A stretch of DNA of 64,000 nt from Dichloromethanomonas sp964477085 (GTDB taxonomy: Bacteria; Bacillota; Desulfitobacteriia; Desulfitobacteriales; Syntrophobotulaceae), in the NCBI GenBank assembly GCA_964477085.1, contig CAYZDF010000006.1, positions 1-64,000 on the forward strand, given 5' to 3'. Position numbers and translations under genes: made by a program. Positions 8,241-17,227 of this stretch are shown piece by piece. Each line of letters starts with the position of its first letter. Position 1 is the stretch's first letter. Under the pieces are notes generated by a model that was not told the origin of the DNA, did not search any database, and worked only from the letters and a program-made list of their open reading frames with translations.

Positions 8241-8696
8241 GTGAAATTTTCTACCAGAGGTAGATATGGCGTCCAGATTATGGTTGATTTAGCCCAGCAC
8301 TCGGACGAGGGTCCCATCTCGCTCAAAAGTGTGGCTGACAGACAAAAGTTATCAGAACATTATCTGGAACAGCTTATCCCGGAATTACGAAAAGCTGGTT
8401 TGGTTAAAAGTATCAGAGGAGCCCAGGGTGGATATGTTCTAGCCCGGAAACCGGAAGAAATTTATATCGGGGATGTTATCAGGGTTCTGGAAGGACCGAT
8501 CGCTCCCGTTGAATGTACCAACCAATCTGGTAGTGATTGCTGTGAAAAGACAAGTTTCTGTGTCACCCGCGAAGTATGGGTGAAAGTCAGAGACTCAATA
8601 AATGATGTCGTGGACTCCATCTCTCTGGCCGATTTAATAAAAGATGCTGAAAGTGGGGAAGGAGAGAGAGTAAACCTCTTTCAGGAAGAAGCATAA
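8241..8696 (+). CDS. Rrf2-family transcriptional regulator (IscR/CymR-like)
   Basis: 151 residues beginning at GTG 8241. The N-terminal winged helix (MKFSTRGRYGVQIMVDLA) with the recognition part EHYLEQLIPELRKAGLV and the wing GAQGGYVLAR is typical. A cysteine cluster follows at C92, C100, C101 and C107, the region where IscR-type members bind a [2Fe-2S] cluster, so Fe-S sensing is plausible. It leads an operon with a cysteine desulfurase and a scaffold, suggesting that it adjusts Fe-S or cysteine-sulfur supply. IscR-like versus CymR-like control cannot be settled from sequence alone. Confidence 0.92.
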   Translation: MKFSTRGRYGVQIMVDLAQHSDEGPISLKSVADRQKLSEHYLEQLIPELRKAGLVKSIRGAQGGYVLARKPEEIYIGDVIRVLEGPIAPVECTNQSGSDCCEKTSFCVTREVWVKVRDSINDVVDSISLADLIKDAESGEGERVNLFQEEA

Positions 8697-8726
8697 GTTT
8701 TAAACGTGAAACGGAGGATAACACAA

Positions 8727-9899
8727 ATGAGGCGCATTTATCTGGACCATAGTGCAACAACGCCCGTAGACCCACAAGTAGCCGAATTGATGATGACTTA
8801 TTACCTTGAATATTATGGCAACCCGTCAAGTGTTCATTTTTATGGACGTCAGGTCAAAAAAGCACTTGAGGATGCCAGAACACAAGTAGCATCTCTGATC
8901 AAGGCCGACGTTTCTGAACTGATATTCACCAGTGGCGGAACTGAAGCGGACAACCTTGCTATTCAAGGGGCAGCAAAAGCCCGTGCTAATAAAGGAAAAC
9001 ACCTCATTACCACAGCGATTGAACATCATGCCGTACTCGATACATTTAAGTACCTGGCCAAAAACGGTTATGAACTTACGATCTTACCTGTGGACGAAGA
9101 GGGTATCGTCAGTGTTGAAGAATTAAAGAAAGCCATCCGTCCGGATACCATCTTGATCAGTGTAATGCATGCCAATAACGAAGTTGGATCCATTCAGCCC
9201 ATTACGGAACTAGGTAAGATCGCTAAAGATAACGGCATTCTTTTTCATGTCGATGCCGTCCAATCCTTAGGTAAAGTACCCATTGATGTCAAGAAGATGA
9301 ATGTAGATCTGATGACGATATCCAGTCATAAGATCTATGGTCCTAAAGGCGTAGGAGCTCTCTATGTACGTAAAGGAGTAAAAATATCACCGCTTGTCTT
9401 TGGTGGTTCACAAGAGCGTAAAATGCGTTCAGGTACAGAAAATACTCCAGGGATCATTGGCTTTGGCAAAGCCTGTGAACTCGCTGCACATCGTATTGAG
9501 AAAGAAAATAAAGAACTGATCAGACTCAGAGACAAATTGATGAATGGAATCGTTTCCAGCATCGAGAAAGTGAAGATCAACGGACCGCTCGGAGAGAAAC
9601 GTCTGCCTAACAACGTGAACGTCAGCATCAATTATATTGAGGGAGAATCATTGCTCTTGAGCCTCGATATGCTTGGAATAGCTGCTTCAAGCGGTTCTGC
9701 CTGTACTTCGGGGTCCTTAGATCCTTCCCATGTTCTCCTGGCAATGGGTCTAAGTCATGAAGTTGCTCATGGCTCACTCAGGTTATCTCTGGGAAGACAG
9801 AATACCGATGAAGATATCAACTTTGTCTTGCAGGAACTTCCCAAAATCGTGAATAGACTAAGGGAGATGTCTCCCCTCTATAATAAAGCCAACTGTTAG
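8727..9899 (+). CDS. cysteine desulfurase (NifS/IscS type)
   Basis: A PLP enzyme that converts L-cysteine to alanine and a protein persulfide for Fe-S cluster and thio-cofactor assembly. 390 residues from ATG 8727, with GGAGG at 8713-8717. An in-frame GTG 21 bp upstream is weaker. The PLP lysine lies in SSHKIYGPKGVGAL, the N-terminus YLDHSATTPVDP is classic, and the catalytic cysteine is in the mobile loop SSGSACTSGSLDPSHVL. That long loop is the group I (IscS/NifS) form. It lies between the Rrf2 regulator and the IscU-like scaffold. Confidence 0.96.
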   Translation: MRRIYLDHSATTPVDPQVAELMMTYYLEYYGNPSSVHFYGRQVKKALEDARTQVASLIKADVSELIFTSGGTEADNLAIQGAAKARANKGKHLITTAIEHHAVLDTFKYLAKNGYELTILPVDEEGIVSVEELKKAIRPDTILISVMHANNEVGSIQPITELGKIAKDNGILFHVDAVQSLGKVPIDVKKMNVDLMTISSHKIYGPKGVGALYVRKGVKISPLVFGGSQERKMRSGTENTPGIIGFGKACELAAHRIEKENKELIRLRDKLMNGIVSSIEKVKINGPLGEKRLPNNVNVSINYIEGESLLLSLDMLGIAASSGSACTSGSLDPSHVLLAMGLSHEVAHGSLRLSLGRQNTDEDINFVLQELPKIVNRLREMSPLYNKANC

Positions 9900-9938
9900 A
9901 GTAGAAGCACTAAGGTTGAGCACATAGGAGTGAAAGAA

Positions 9939-10310
9939 ATGTATTCAGAAAAAGTCATTGATCATTTTACCAACCCTCGTAATGTTGGAGAGATTGAAAA
10001 TGCAGATGGTGTCGGACAGGTAGGCAATGCCAAATGCGGGGATATCATGCGAATTACCCTTGACATAGAGGATAATATTATCAAGGATGTCAAGTTTAAG
10101 ACCTTTGGCTGTGGAGCAGCTGTCGCCACAAGCAGTATGGTGACTGAGATGGTAAAAGGTAAGACCCTGGAAGAAGCCTTGGAGATTTCCAATGCGACCG
10201 TAGCTGAAGCCCTCGATGGTCTGCCTCAAACCAAAATGCACTGCTCGAACTTGGCAGCAGATGCTGTGCATGCTGCCATTAAGGATTACATGGCAAAAAT
10301 AAAGGTTTGA
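9939..10310 (+). CDS. IscU/NifU-like Fe-S cluster scaffold
   Basis: 123 residues. Start ATG 9939 after TAGGAGTG; the GTG at 9930 is part of the ribosome site. The three cluster-ligand cysteines are C33 (AKCGD, with the conserved Asp), C58 (FGCGAA) and C102 (MHCSNLAADA). It assembles [2Fe-2S]/[4Fe-4S] clusters from the sulfur delivered by the upstream desulfurase. The Rrf2-desulfurase-scaffold trio is a compact minimal ISC set without IscA, HscA or ferredoxin nearby. Confidence 0.95.
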   Translation: MYSEKVIDHFTNPRNVGEIENADGVGQVGNAKCGDIMRITLDIEDNIIKDVKFKTFGCGAAVATSSMVTEMVKGKTLEEALEISNATVAEALDGLPQTKMHCSNLAADAVHAAIKDYMAKIKV

Positions 10311-10346
10311 GATTTATAAAATGATGCACCCTACTGTTAAGATTTG

Positions 10347-10383
10347 GCGGCGTGGACAGTCCATTGTCCATTGCCGCTTCTTT
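10347..10383 (+). terminator. probable terminator of the Fe-S operon
   Basis: Hairpin GCGGC (10347-10351) + TGGACA (10353-10358) pairing with TGTCCA (10365-10370) + GCCGC (10373-10377), followed by TTCTTT. Confidence 0.65.
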
Positions 10384-10542
10384 GCTTGAGTTATTATGAC
10401 TATATTTACTTTTTAACAATTTTTAACAAAATTTTTAAATTCTCTCACCAATTTTTAAGCGTTAGGTTTTATGATTGAAGTTAATAAGACTAATGTATTC
10501 GTCAAATGAATAGTCTTTGATAATATTGGCAAAAATGTTAGG

Positions 10543-10551
10543 TGTTATAAT
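10543..10551 (+). promoter_or_regulatory. extended -10 promoter element
   Basis: TGTTATAAT (TG-N-TATAAT) about 20 bp before the PRC-barrel gene. The -35 (TTGGCA at 10526) is badly spaced at 14 nt, so the extended -10 probably dominates. Confidence 0.45.
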
Positions 10552-10571
10552 AAAAGAATTGGTGGGCTAAT

Positions 10572-11036
10572 ATGCGGAGGATGAGAGATCTGATCAGGCT
10601 TCCTGTCGTTGAACAGGATTCCGGACAGCGATTAGGGTGGGTCAAGGATATCGTCTTTGATGAAAAAAACAATAAAGTAACGGGAATTATACTAGAAAAA
10701 GAGTCTCTTCTGAAACCTCAACAGAGAAAGGTTTCGAGAGCTGATATATTCTCTTTCGGAAAAGAATCACTCTTAGTGACCAAACTCTCCAAAAAAAGAT
10801 GTTTGGGTACACAATGGTCTGAGAAAGTTGGAAGTAAGGTGTACAATGGAGAGGGAGAGATCAAAGGGACTGTCGGGGACATTTTTGTGGATAATCTGGT
10901 TGAAAGTGTTGTAGGGTACGAGATTTCCGACGGTTTATTTGCAGATCTGTTTAAAGGAAGAGAAGCGATCTTTGAAGAGAATATTCTGGCCGAAGGTCAA
11001 GATGTTATCGTAATTGAAGGGGGTTCGTTATCATGA
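10572..11036 (+). CDS. PRC-barrel domain protein
   Basis: 154 residues with two PRC-barrel-like repeats: residues 5-75 (LIRLPVVEQDSGQRLGWVKDI) and 85-150 (GSKVYNGEGEIKGTVGDIFV). PRC barrels occur in RimM, in photosynthetic reaction-centre H subunit and in small proteins resembling sporulation protein YlmC/YmxH. The specific role here is unknown. Its stop overlaps the next start by 4 nt (ATGA), so expression is coupled to the zinc-ribbon protein. Confidence 0.8.
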   Translation: MRRMRDLIRLPVVEQDSGQRLGWVKDIVFDEKNNKVTGIILEKESLLKPQQRKVSRADIFSFGKESLLVTKLSKKRCLGTQWSEKVGSKVYNGEGEIKGTVGDIFVDNLVESVVGYEISDGLFADLFKGREAIFEENILAEGQDVIVIEGGSLS

Positions 11037-11230
11037 TTTGCCCGGTTTGCGGGGGGCGACAAATAGGCAAGGTGGGTGTTGAACAGTTTTACTGTTGGGA
11101 TTGTTGTGTTGAATTCAACAGCCATACCGACAAGGTCGTTGTCTATGATTTAGAAGAAGACGGAACACTTGTTGCCTGGGAAGACTTTTACCTGGAAAGT
11201 CAGGAAGTTATCCAAGCTGCTGCTGAGTAA
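11033..11230 (+). CDS. small zinc-ribbon-like protein
   Basis: 65 residues with CPVC at C3/C6 and CWDCC at C21/C24/C25, the spacing of a small zinc ribbon, followed by an acidic tail. Translationally coupled to the PRC-barrel gene. The family is not recognised; a metal-binding accessory protein is the cautious reading. Confidence 0.7.
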   Translation: MICPVCGGRQIGKVGVEQFYCWDCCVEFNSHTDKVVVYDLEEDGTLVAWEDFYLESQEVIQAAAE

Positions 11231-11285
11231 AGATGGAAACAACTATTTAAACATATGGAGATTGTCTGGATTGATGGCCGTTCTT

Positions 11286-11340
11286 GGCCGTTCTTAGGTT
11301 GGGATTTTCAAATCATTTTTGAAAAGACCGGCCTTTTATT
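11286..11340 (+). terminator. probable terminator
   Basis: Outer stem GGCCG (11286-11290) / CGGCC (11329-11333), inner stem TTTTCAAA / TTTGAAAA, then TTTTATT. Confidence 0.65.
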
Positions 11341-11361
11341 GTCTATGATGGGAGGCCTGGA

Positions 11362-12411
11362 ATGAAACGCTCACATCTCGGATGGCTATTTACTATCCTT
11401 TTACTAGCCATAAGTGGCTTCTTTGTCTTTAAAGTCAAAAATATCATTTCTCCCTTTATTGTCGGATTGGTACTGGCGTATCTTTTGAGTCCTCTGGTCA
11501 CATGGTTGGAGAAGAAAGGCCTGAAGCGCAGGGGAGCTGTAGCGGTTATTTTTATCTGGATCAGTGTTATCACCACCCTGTTATTGTTTATACTCCTGCC
11601 AAGGCTCTACATCGAGTTGGGTAAATTAGCGACAGTCCTGCCTGAACGTATTCAAGTTATCTATGACTATGCTCAGAATGCTAAGGAATATTATGCTCAG
11701 GCCGGTTTACCTAGTGAAGTCAGCAAATTAATTGATGGGCAATTAAATGAAGGACAGGATTTTCTCATCAGCTGGTTGGAAAGCATTATCGAAAATCTTC
11801 CTGGCCTCCTGACATCCATTGGACTCATGATCCTGTCACCTATCCTGGCAATATACTTTCTGCTGGAGTGGAAAAAAATCACCGAAGGGGTCATCAAGTT
11901 AGTACCTGGACGATTAAGAGGAGAGTGGCACCGATTTTTGCAGGAAATCGATTATATTATTCAACGTTATATTCAGGGTAATATTATTGATGCCCTGATT
12001 GTCGGATTCCTTATCGGCTTAGGTGTGAAAATGATCGGGATGGAGTATGCCCTGGTCATTGGGGTGATCTGCGGGATAACCAACCTTATACCCTATTTCG
12101 GCCCGGTCCTGGGAGGTATACCCTCTGTTCTTTTAGCCCTGAGCAAAAGCCCTTCCATGGCTCTAAAGGTCGTTCTCATTATCTTAATTATTCAACAAAT
12201 AGACGGGAATATCATAAACCCCCGTTTGATGAGCAATAAAGTTGGTCTGCATCCGCTTTGGGTTGTATTTGCTATTTTAGCTGGGGGTGAGTTAGGTGGA
12301 CTTTTAGGGATGCTGATCGCCATCCCTTTAGCAGCCATTCTTAAGATTATTTTCAGAGAAATCTACCTCCATCTGGTTTCACCCAAGGTTTTAAAAACCA
12401 ACAGGAATTGA
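11362..12411 (+). CDS. AI-2E family (PerM/TqsA-like) transporter
   Basis: 349 residues with about eight hydrophobic segments. The family layout is visible: an N-terminal helix pair with FIVGLVLAYLLSPLV, a soluble helical insert at about 85-150, then a C-terminal block with FGPVLGGIPSVLLAL and QIDGNIINPRLMSNKVGLHPLWV, the most conserved part of the family. Members export AI-2 or act as Na+/H+ antiporters, so no substrate is assigned. It sits directly upstream of alaS, as YrrI does in Bacillus. Confidence 0.88.
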   Translation: MKRSHLGWLFTILLLAISGFFVFKVKNIISPFIVGLVLAYLLSPLVTWLEKKGLKRRGAVAVIFIWISVITTLLLFILLPRLYIELGKLATVLPERIQVIYDYAQNAKEYYAQAGLPSEVSKLIDGQLNEGQDFLISWLESIIENLPGLLTSIGLMILSPILAIYFLLEWKKITEGVIKLVPGRLRGEWHRFLQEIDYIIQRYIQGNIIDALIVGFLIGLGVKMIGMEYALVIGVICGITNLIPYFGPVLGGIPSVLLALSKSPSMALKVVLIILIIQQIDGNIINPRLMSNKVGLHPLWVVFAILAGGELGGLLGMLIAIPLAAILKIIFREIYLHLVSPKVLKTNRN

Positions 12412-12417
12412 GCCCTG

Positions 12418-12447
12418 TTGACAGAAAACTTTACTATTGGCTATACT
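12418..12447 (+). promoter_or_regulatory. sigma-A-type promoter of alaS
   Basis: TTGACA (12418-12423), an 18-nt spacer, TATACT (12442-12447), about 75 bp before the start codon. No T-box motif lies between it and alaS. Confidence 0.7.
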
Positions 12448-12523
12448 TAAATGAGTGTAATTTTTAGGGGTTACCCAACGTTTAAATTTGCTCGAGAGAG
12501 CCTTCCATATAAGGAGGAAGAAG

Positions 12524-15151
12524 ATGTATACCGGAAAACAATTGCGGGAAATGTTCTTAAAATACTTCGAACAAAAGGGACACAGCATTGAGCGCAGTGC
12601 CTCACTTATTCCAAAAGATGATCCAACCTTGCTTTTAACTGTAGCAGGGATGGTTCCGTTTAAACCTTATTTCATGCGACAGGTTGAGCCACCGTTCCCC
12701 CGAGCCACCACTTCCCAGAAGTGTGTTCGAACACCTGATCTGGAGTCGGTTGGAAAAACAGCTAGACATCATACCTTCTTTGAGATGTTAGGTAACTTCT
12801 CATTCGGTGATTATTTTAAGAAGGAGGCTATTACCTGGGCTTGGGAATATGTCACTGTTATCCTGAAGCTTCCGACGGAGAAGCTATGGGTAACCATTCA
12901 CCCCGAGGATGAAGAAGCGAAGAATTACTGGATCAAAGAAGCGGGGATTGCTCCCGATAGGATCGTTCACGACCCGGATAATTTCTGGGCCGCCGGCCCT
13001 AAAGGTCCCTGCGGACCCTGTTCAGAAATCTATGTTGACCTCGGAGACACACGGGGATGTGGTAAGGAAGATTGTGCTATCGGTTGTGACTGTGACCGTT
13101 TCCTGGAAATCTGGAATCTGGTCTTTATGCAATACAGTCGGGATGAAGCAGGGGTACTTACACCGCTTCCGAAGCAGAATATTGATACAGGTATGGGTCT
13201 AGAAAGGATCGCCTCGGTTATGCAAGGAGTCGATTCCAACTTCGATACCGATCTTTTTATGCCGATCATCACTAAGACTGCTGCCATTGCCGGGGTTCAG
13301 TATAAGAAAGATACCAAGACCGATATTGCCTTAAAGGTCGTGGCAGATCATACCCGGGCCGTTTCCTTCATGCTGGCCGATGGGATTCGCCCCAGTAGTG
13401 AGGGCAGAGGATATGTTTTAAGACGTATTTTACGGCGAGCCGTTCGTTATGCTCGTATTATCGGTATTGAGAAACCATTCTTAGAGCAGGTTTTCTCAGT
13501 GATTCAAGAGTATTATGCGGGCTGGTACAATGAGTTAAAAGAAAATGAAAACTTTATCTTAAATCATCTTCGTTTGGAAGAAAAGAACTTCCAGGCTACC
13601 CTGGAACAAGGGACGCTTATCCTGCAAGAGAAAGTCAGATCACTTAAGGATACCGGAAAAACACAACTCAGTGGTGAAGATGCCTTCCATCTTTATGAAA
13701 CATACGGGTTCCCAGTGGAATTAACGCAGGAGATGTTACTCGAAGAAGGTATCTCAGTGGACATGGAAACTTTTAAGACCGCTTCCGATGAACACCGCCG
13801 TCTGGCCAAAGAACAGTCCCGTCAGATGAAAGCCAATGTCGAGAACACAGCTCTGATTGAGAAAGGGAAAACGTTAGGAACGACCAAATTTGTCGGGTAT
13901 GACAATATATCCACTGAATGTGTTATCCAAGCCTTGTTTACGGATGAGGCTGAGGTCGAAAGCGTCGGCGAAGGGGAAGAAGTTCTCTGTATTGTCGATC
14001 AGACACCATTCTATGTGGAGAGCGGTGGTCAGGTATCTGATCAAGGCATAATCCAAACAGAAAAAGCCAGTGCGCAAGTTATTGAATTAAAAAAGCTGCC
14101 CAATGGAACGATCAGCCATCGTCTGTTGATTAAAGACGGTGTTTTGAAAAAAGGGGATAGGGCTCAGGCTGTTGTCCAAGCAGAAGAAAGAAAAGCCGTT
14201 GCAGTTCATCACAGTTCCACCCATCTTCTTCATCATGCTTTAAGACAAGTCCTGGGTGAGCATGTTCAACAAGCGGGATCATTGGTCACGGCGGAACGTT
14301 TAAGATTCGATTTTTCCCATTTTTCTGCTTTGACCAAAGAGGAACTTCTGGTCATCGAAAATGAAGTTAACCAGCAAATCATGGCTAATCTGTCGGTGAA
14401 AGCCGAAGAGATGGATATGAACCAAGCCCGGGCCAAAGGTGCTATCGCCTTGTTCGGTGAGAAATACGGTAATGTAGTTCGTGTGGTCGAGATGGGTGAC
14501 TGCAGTATTGAACTCTGTGGCGGGACCCACGTTAAAAGTACAGGAGAAATTGGTCTCTTTAAGATTATCTCCGAAGGTGGTATTGGTGCTGGTCTGAGAA
14601 GGATCGAAGCTGTGGCGGGTAAAGAGGCCTTGCTCTATATGCGCAATTTGGAGAACCAACTTAGTGAGATCAGTACGGTTTTAAAAGCCCAACCTCAGGA
14701 AACCGTAAAGAAGGTACATTCATTAGTACTTCAGAGCAAGGAACTGGAAAAAGAAGTGCAACAACTGACCTCTAAACTATCCAAGTATGAAGCTGACAGT
14801 ATTTTAGATAAAGTTCTGGATGTCAGGGGCCTCAAGGTTCTGGCTGCCCGCGTTCAGGCCCCGGATATGGACACCCTGAGACAGACTGCCGATATGCTGA
14901 GGGATAAGATATCAGAAGGAATTATTGTTCTTGGTGCAGCTGCGGAAGGCAAGGTAAATTTTGTTACAGTCGTGCACCCCTCAGGTTTAAGCGGCCTTCA
15001 TGCTGGAAAGATTATTAAGGAAGTGGCTACCATCACCGGTGGTGGCGGGGGCGGACGTCCGGATATGGCTCAGGCCGGTGGCAAAGACCCGGCTAAACTG
15101 GGTGAAGCCCTGGATAAGGTCCCGGCTATTATCTCCGGGTTCCTGAGATAA
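12524..15151 (+). CDS. alaS: alanyl-tRNA synthetase
   Basis: Charges tRNA-Ala and edits mis-charged Ser/Gly. 875 residues from ATG 12524, with AAGGAGG just upstream. The class II catalytic core (about 1-245) carries RATTSQKCVRTPDLESVG and HHTFFEMLGNFSFGDYF. The editing domain (about 555-710) retains the zinc-ligand motifs HHSSTHLLHHAL and CGGTHVKSTGEIG. The C-Ala domain ends in the glycine-rich GGGGGGRPDMAQAGG. Full length for the family. It heads the conserved alaS-ireB-ruvX-DUF1292-mltG neighbourhood. Confidence 0.98.
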   Translation: MYTGKQLREMFLKYFEQKGHSIERSASLIPKDDPTLLLTVAGMVPFKPYFMRQVEPPFPRATTSQKCVRTPDLESVGKTARHHTFFEMLGNFSFGDYFKKEAITWAWEYVTVILKLPTEKLWVTIHPEDEEAKNYWIKEAGIAPDRIVHDPDNFWAAGPKGPCGPCSEIYVDLGDTRGCGKEDCAIGCDCDRFLEIWNLVFMQYSRDEAGVLTPLPKQNIDTGMGLERIASVMQGVDSNFDTDLFMPIITKTAAIAGVQYKKDTKTDIALKVVADHTRAVSFMLADGIRPSSEGRGYVLRRILRRAVRYARIIGIEKPFLEQVFSVIQEYYAGWYNELKENENFILNHLRLEEKNFQATLEQGTLILQEKVRSLKDTGKTQLSGEDAFHLYETYGFPVELTQEMLLEEGISVDMETFKTASDEHRRLAKEQSRQMKANVENTALIEKGKTLGTTKFVGYDNISTECVIQALFTDEAEVESVGEGEEVLCIVDQTPFYVESGGQVSDQGIIQTEKASAQVIELKKLPNGTISHRLLIKDGVLKKGDRAQAVVQAEERKAVAVHHSSTHLLHHALRQVLGEHVQQAGSLVTAERLRFDFSHFSALTKEELLVIENEVNQQIMANLSVKAEEMDMNQARAKGAIALFGEKYGNVVRVVEMGDCSIELCGGTHVKSTGEIGLFKIISEGGIGAGLRRIEAVAGKEALLYMRNLENQLSEISTVLKAQPQETVKKVHSLVLQSKELEKEVQQLTSKLSKYEADSILDKVLDVRGLKVLAARVQAPDMDTLRQTADMLRDKISEGIIVLGAAAEGKVNFVTVVHPSGLSGLHAGKIIKEVATITGGGGGGRPDMAQAGGKDPAKLGEALDKVPAIISGFLR

Positions 15152-15168
15152 ATTTTTTTTTGACATCC

Positions 15169-15214
15169 TTTGATTACTTTTTAATCGAAAATTTGATAAC
15201 TTTTTAATCTAAAA
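15169..15214 (+). repeat. 23-bp tandem direct repeat
   Basis: TTTGATTACTTTTTAATC (15169-15186) recurs as TTTGATAACTTTTTAATC (15192-15209), each followed by four or five A-rich bases (period 23). It lies between alaS and ireB. The two units are helically phased by about two turns, which would suit tandem binding of a regulator. Confidence 0.6.
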
Positions 15215-15282
15215 AAGGTAATTTAAATCCGAACGGAGAATAATAATGATACAAACTGGTAAAAAGAAAGGAGGTATAAACC

Positions 15283-15537
15283 TTGAGTAAAATGGAAGAT
15301 ACAATGATGTTTAAATCTCTGACAGGGGATAACTCAGCTCGTGAAATATTGCAACAGGTTTATGCTGCACTACAGGAAAAAGGATATGATCCCATTAACC
15401 AGTTGGTCGGATATCTCATGTCCGGAGATCCTGTCTATATTACCAGTCATAATCAGGCCAGGACGAAGATCCGTAAATTGGAACGGTATGAATTACTTGA
15501 GGAACTCGTGGGATATTACTTGCGTGATCTCAAGTAA
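15283..15537 (+). CDS. IreB family regulatory phosphoprotein
   Basis: 84 residues, the DUF965/YrzL family, called IreB in enterococci, where it is a substrate of the PASTA kinase IreK and tunes cephalosporin resistance. The whole protein fits the family (EILQQVYAALQEKGYDPINQ, YLMSGDPVYITSHNQAR), with an early threonine at position 7. Start TTG 15283 after GGAGG. It keeps its usual place between alaS and ruvX. Confidence 0.92.
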   Translation: MSKMEDTMMFKSLTGDNSAREILQQVYAALQEKGYDPINQLVGYLMSGDPVYITSHNQARTKIRKLERYELLEELVGYYLRDLK

Positions 15538-15636
15538 GCATTGGCATCTCTAGAAAAGATGTAAAAGTGCTTTGACCGTTAGATCAGCTTATCCATTATC
15601 TTTAAATATTGGTTATTTTGATGTTGTTTATCTTGA

Positions 15637-15662
15637 CCCTCACTTCCCGGTGGGGGTTTCGT
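15637..15662 (+). terminator. intrinsic terminator after ireB
   Basis: CCCTCAC (15637-15643) pairs with GTGGGGG (15650-15656, one T-G pair), followed by TTTCGTT. A second AT-rich hairpin follows (TATAGAAA 15671-15678 / TTTCTATA 15687-15694). Confidence 0.65.
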
Positions 15663-15747
15663 TAATGCTTTATAGAAAGGGCTTCTTTTCTATAATCAGC
15701 TTCCAAAAAAATTCTAATTGATAAAGTTGAAAGGTATATCAACGGGT

Positions 15748-16698
15748 ATGGATGTGCGACGGGTAAAGCTTGGGCTATATGGACCCGAAGTATCTGAAGT
15801 TTGCTTTGGCAGTTTAGCTATATCACCTCTTCAGGGAAGGGTTACCCTGGAGGAAGGGCGGGATGTTTTTTGCTATGCCTGTTCCCAAGGGATTGATTGG
15901 GTTGACACCGCTGAAATCTACGATAATTACCAACAATTGAAGCCAATCCTAAGTCAGCATACCCATGTCAAGGTAGTTACCAAGTCTTATGCAGTGACTG
16001 CGGAGGAGTTAAACTACAGTCTGGATATGGCCCGCAAGGGACTGGGACGGGATTATATCGATATCTTTCTCCTGCATGAACAGGAAAGTCACTACACATT
16101 AAAAGGACATGCCGAAGCTTGGGAAGCGTTATGTCAGGCTAAAGCCAAAGGACAGGTCGGTTACATCGGAATTTCTACACACGCTGTCCAGGGTGTCAGA
16201 GCTGGTGCACTCCAACCCGGACTGGATGTCATTCACCCGATTATCAATCACCAAGGTTTAGGGATTATTGATGGCAGCTTAGAGGAGATGTTACAGGCTA
16301 TCTGCTTTGCCTCGGAATTAGGAATTGGCATTTATGCCATGAAAGTATTCGGAGGAGGTCATCTGGCTAAAGAACCTGAAAAAGCCCTTCAGTTCATCCG
16401 CAAGATTAAAGGTGTCCAAGCTATCGCATTAGGGATGTCATCCAGGCAGGAAGTCGATTTTAATCTCCGCCTTTTAGCGGGTGAGGAGATCCCTGACGAT
16501 CTGAAAAAGGCGGTCATTCATAGGGAAAGAAAACTGTATATTGCTGATTGGTGTCAGGGATGTGGTTCCTGTATAGAAGCATGTCCTCAGGAGGCCTTGT
16601 ACATCAATGAAGGGCAGGTTTCTCTTTGGGCAGACAAGTGTGTTCTCTGCGGTTATTGTGGCAGAAAATGTCCGCATTTCTGTTTGAAGATTGTCTGA
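15748..16698 (+). CDS. aldo/keto reductase with C-terminal 2x[4Fe-4S] ferredoxin domain
   Basis: NADPH-type TIM-barrel reductase fused to a bacterial ferredoxin. From ATG 15748 it is 316 residues; a TTG at 15718 is an alternative and neither has a strong ribosome site. The catalytic Asp/Tyr region is DTAEIYDNY, the lysine region is VVTKSY, and DYIDIFLLHEQ is also typical. The C-terminal 55 residues hold two CxxCxxCxxxCP-like clusters (CQGCGSCIEACP and CVLCGYCGRKCP). Such fusions are common in anaerobes and suggest ferredoxin-linked redox. It interrupts the usual ireB-ruvX adjacency. Substrate unknown. Confidence 0.9.
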   Translation: MDVRRVKLGLYGPEVSEVCFGSLAISPLQGRVTLEEGRDVFCYACSQGIDWVDTAEIYDNYQQLKPILSQHTHVKVVTKSYAVTAEELNYSLDMARKGLGRDYIDIFLLHEQESHYTLKGHAEAWEALCQAKAKGQVGYIGISTHAVQGVRAGALQPGLDVIHPIINHQGLGIIDGSLEEMLQAICFASELGIGIYAMKVFGGGHLAKEPEKALQFIRKIKGVQAIALGMSSRQEVDFNLRLLAGEEIPDDLKKAVIHRERKLYIADWCQGCGSCIEACPQEALYINEGQVSLWADKCVLCGYCGRKCPHFCLKIV

Positions 16699-16730
16699 AC
16701 GGTGCATAATGTATGGTGGGAGGTGAAATA

Positions 16731-17132
16731 TTGAGGATAATGGGGCTGGATCTGGGAGAAAAGACGATCGGGGTGGCGATGAGTGATGCTCTGAAAATCA
16801 CTGCGCAGGCTGTGACCGTTATTAAGAGATCCAAAAATGAAATGGAAGAGCTCCAAAGCTTAATCCAAGAGTACGAGGTTGACCTAATTCTTCTGGGATA
16901 TCCTCGTAACATGAATGGGACCCTGGGTGAAAGGGCTCATCTTTCAGAGGAGTTCTCTCGAAAATTGACAGAAAGGTTTGGACTTCCGGTCAAATTGTGG
17001 GATGAACGTTTGAGTACGGTAGCAGCAGGACGAGCTTTGCTGGAAGCGGATCTCTCCCGGGCTAAACGTAAAAAAGTCATTGATAAAATGGCTGCTGTTT
17101 TTATCCTGCAGGGATATTTAGACAGCCTATGA
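16731..17132 (+). CDS. ruvX: RuvX/YqgF family Holliday-junction resolvase-like / pre-16S rRNA nuclease
   Basis: 133 residues, RNase H fold. Start TTG 16731 with GGGAGG at 16718-16723 (7-nt spacing); the ATG at 16713 lies before that site and is less likely. Catalytic acidic residues lie in MGLDLGEKTIGVAMSD, LGYPRNMNGT, WDERLST and VIDKMAA. In E. coli the homologue processes the 5' end of 16S rRNA, and it has also been proposed to resolve Holliday junctions. Confidence 0.95.
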   Translation: MRIMGLDLGEKTIGVAMSDALKITAQAVTVIKRSKNEMEELQSLIQEYEVDLILLGYPRNMNGTLGERAHLSEEFSRKLTERFGLPVKLWDERLSTVAAGRALLEADLSRAKRKKVIDKMAAVFILQGYLDSL

Positions 17133-17168
17133 ATAATAATTAATTAACGTTTTCTTTACTCATAGTAT

Positions 17169-17197
17169 TTGACAATCTTTACCTGTGAGGGTACAAT
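17169..17197 (+). promoter_or_regulatory. strong sigma-A-type promoter before the DUF1292 gene
   Basis: TTGACA (17169-17174), a 17-nt spacer, TACAAT (17192-17197). Confidence 0.8.
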
Positions 17198-17227
17198 TAC
17201 AATATCTTTTTTAAGAGGTGAATAATT

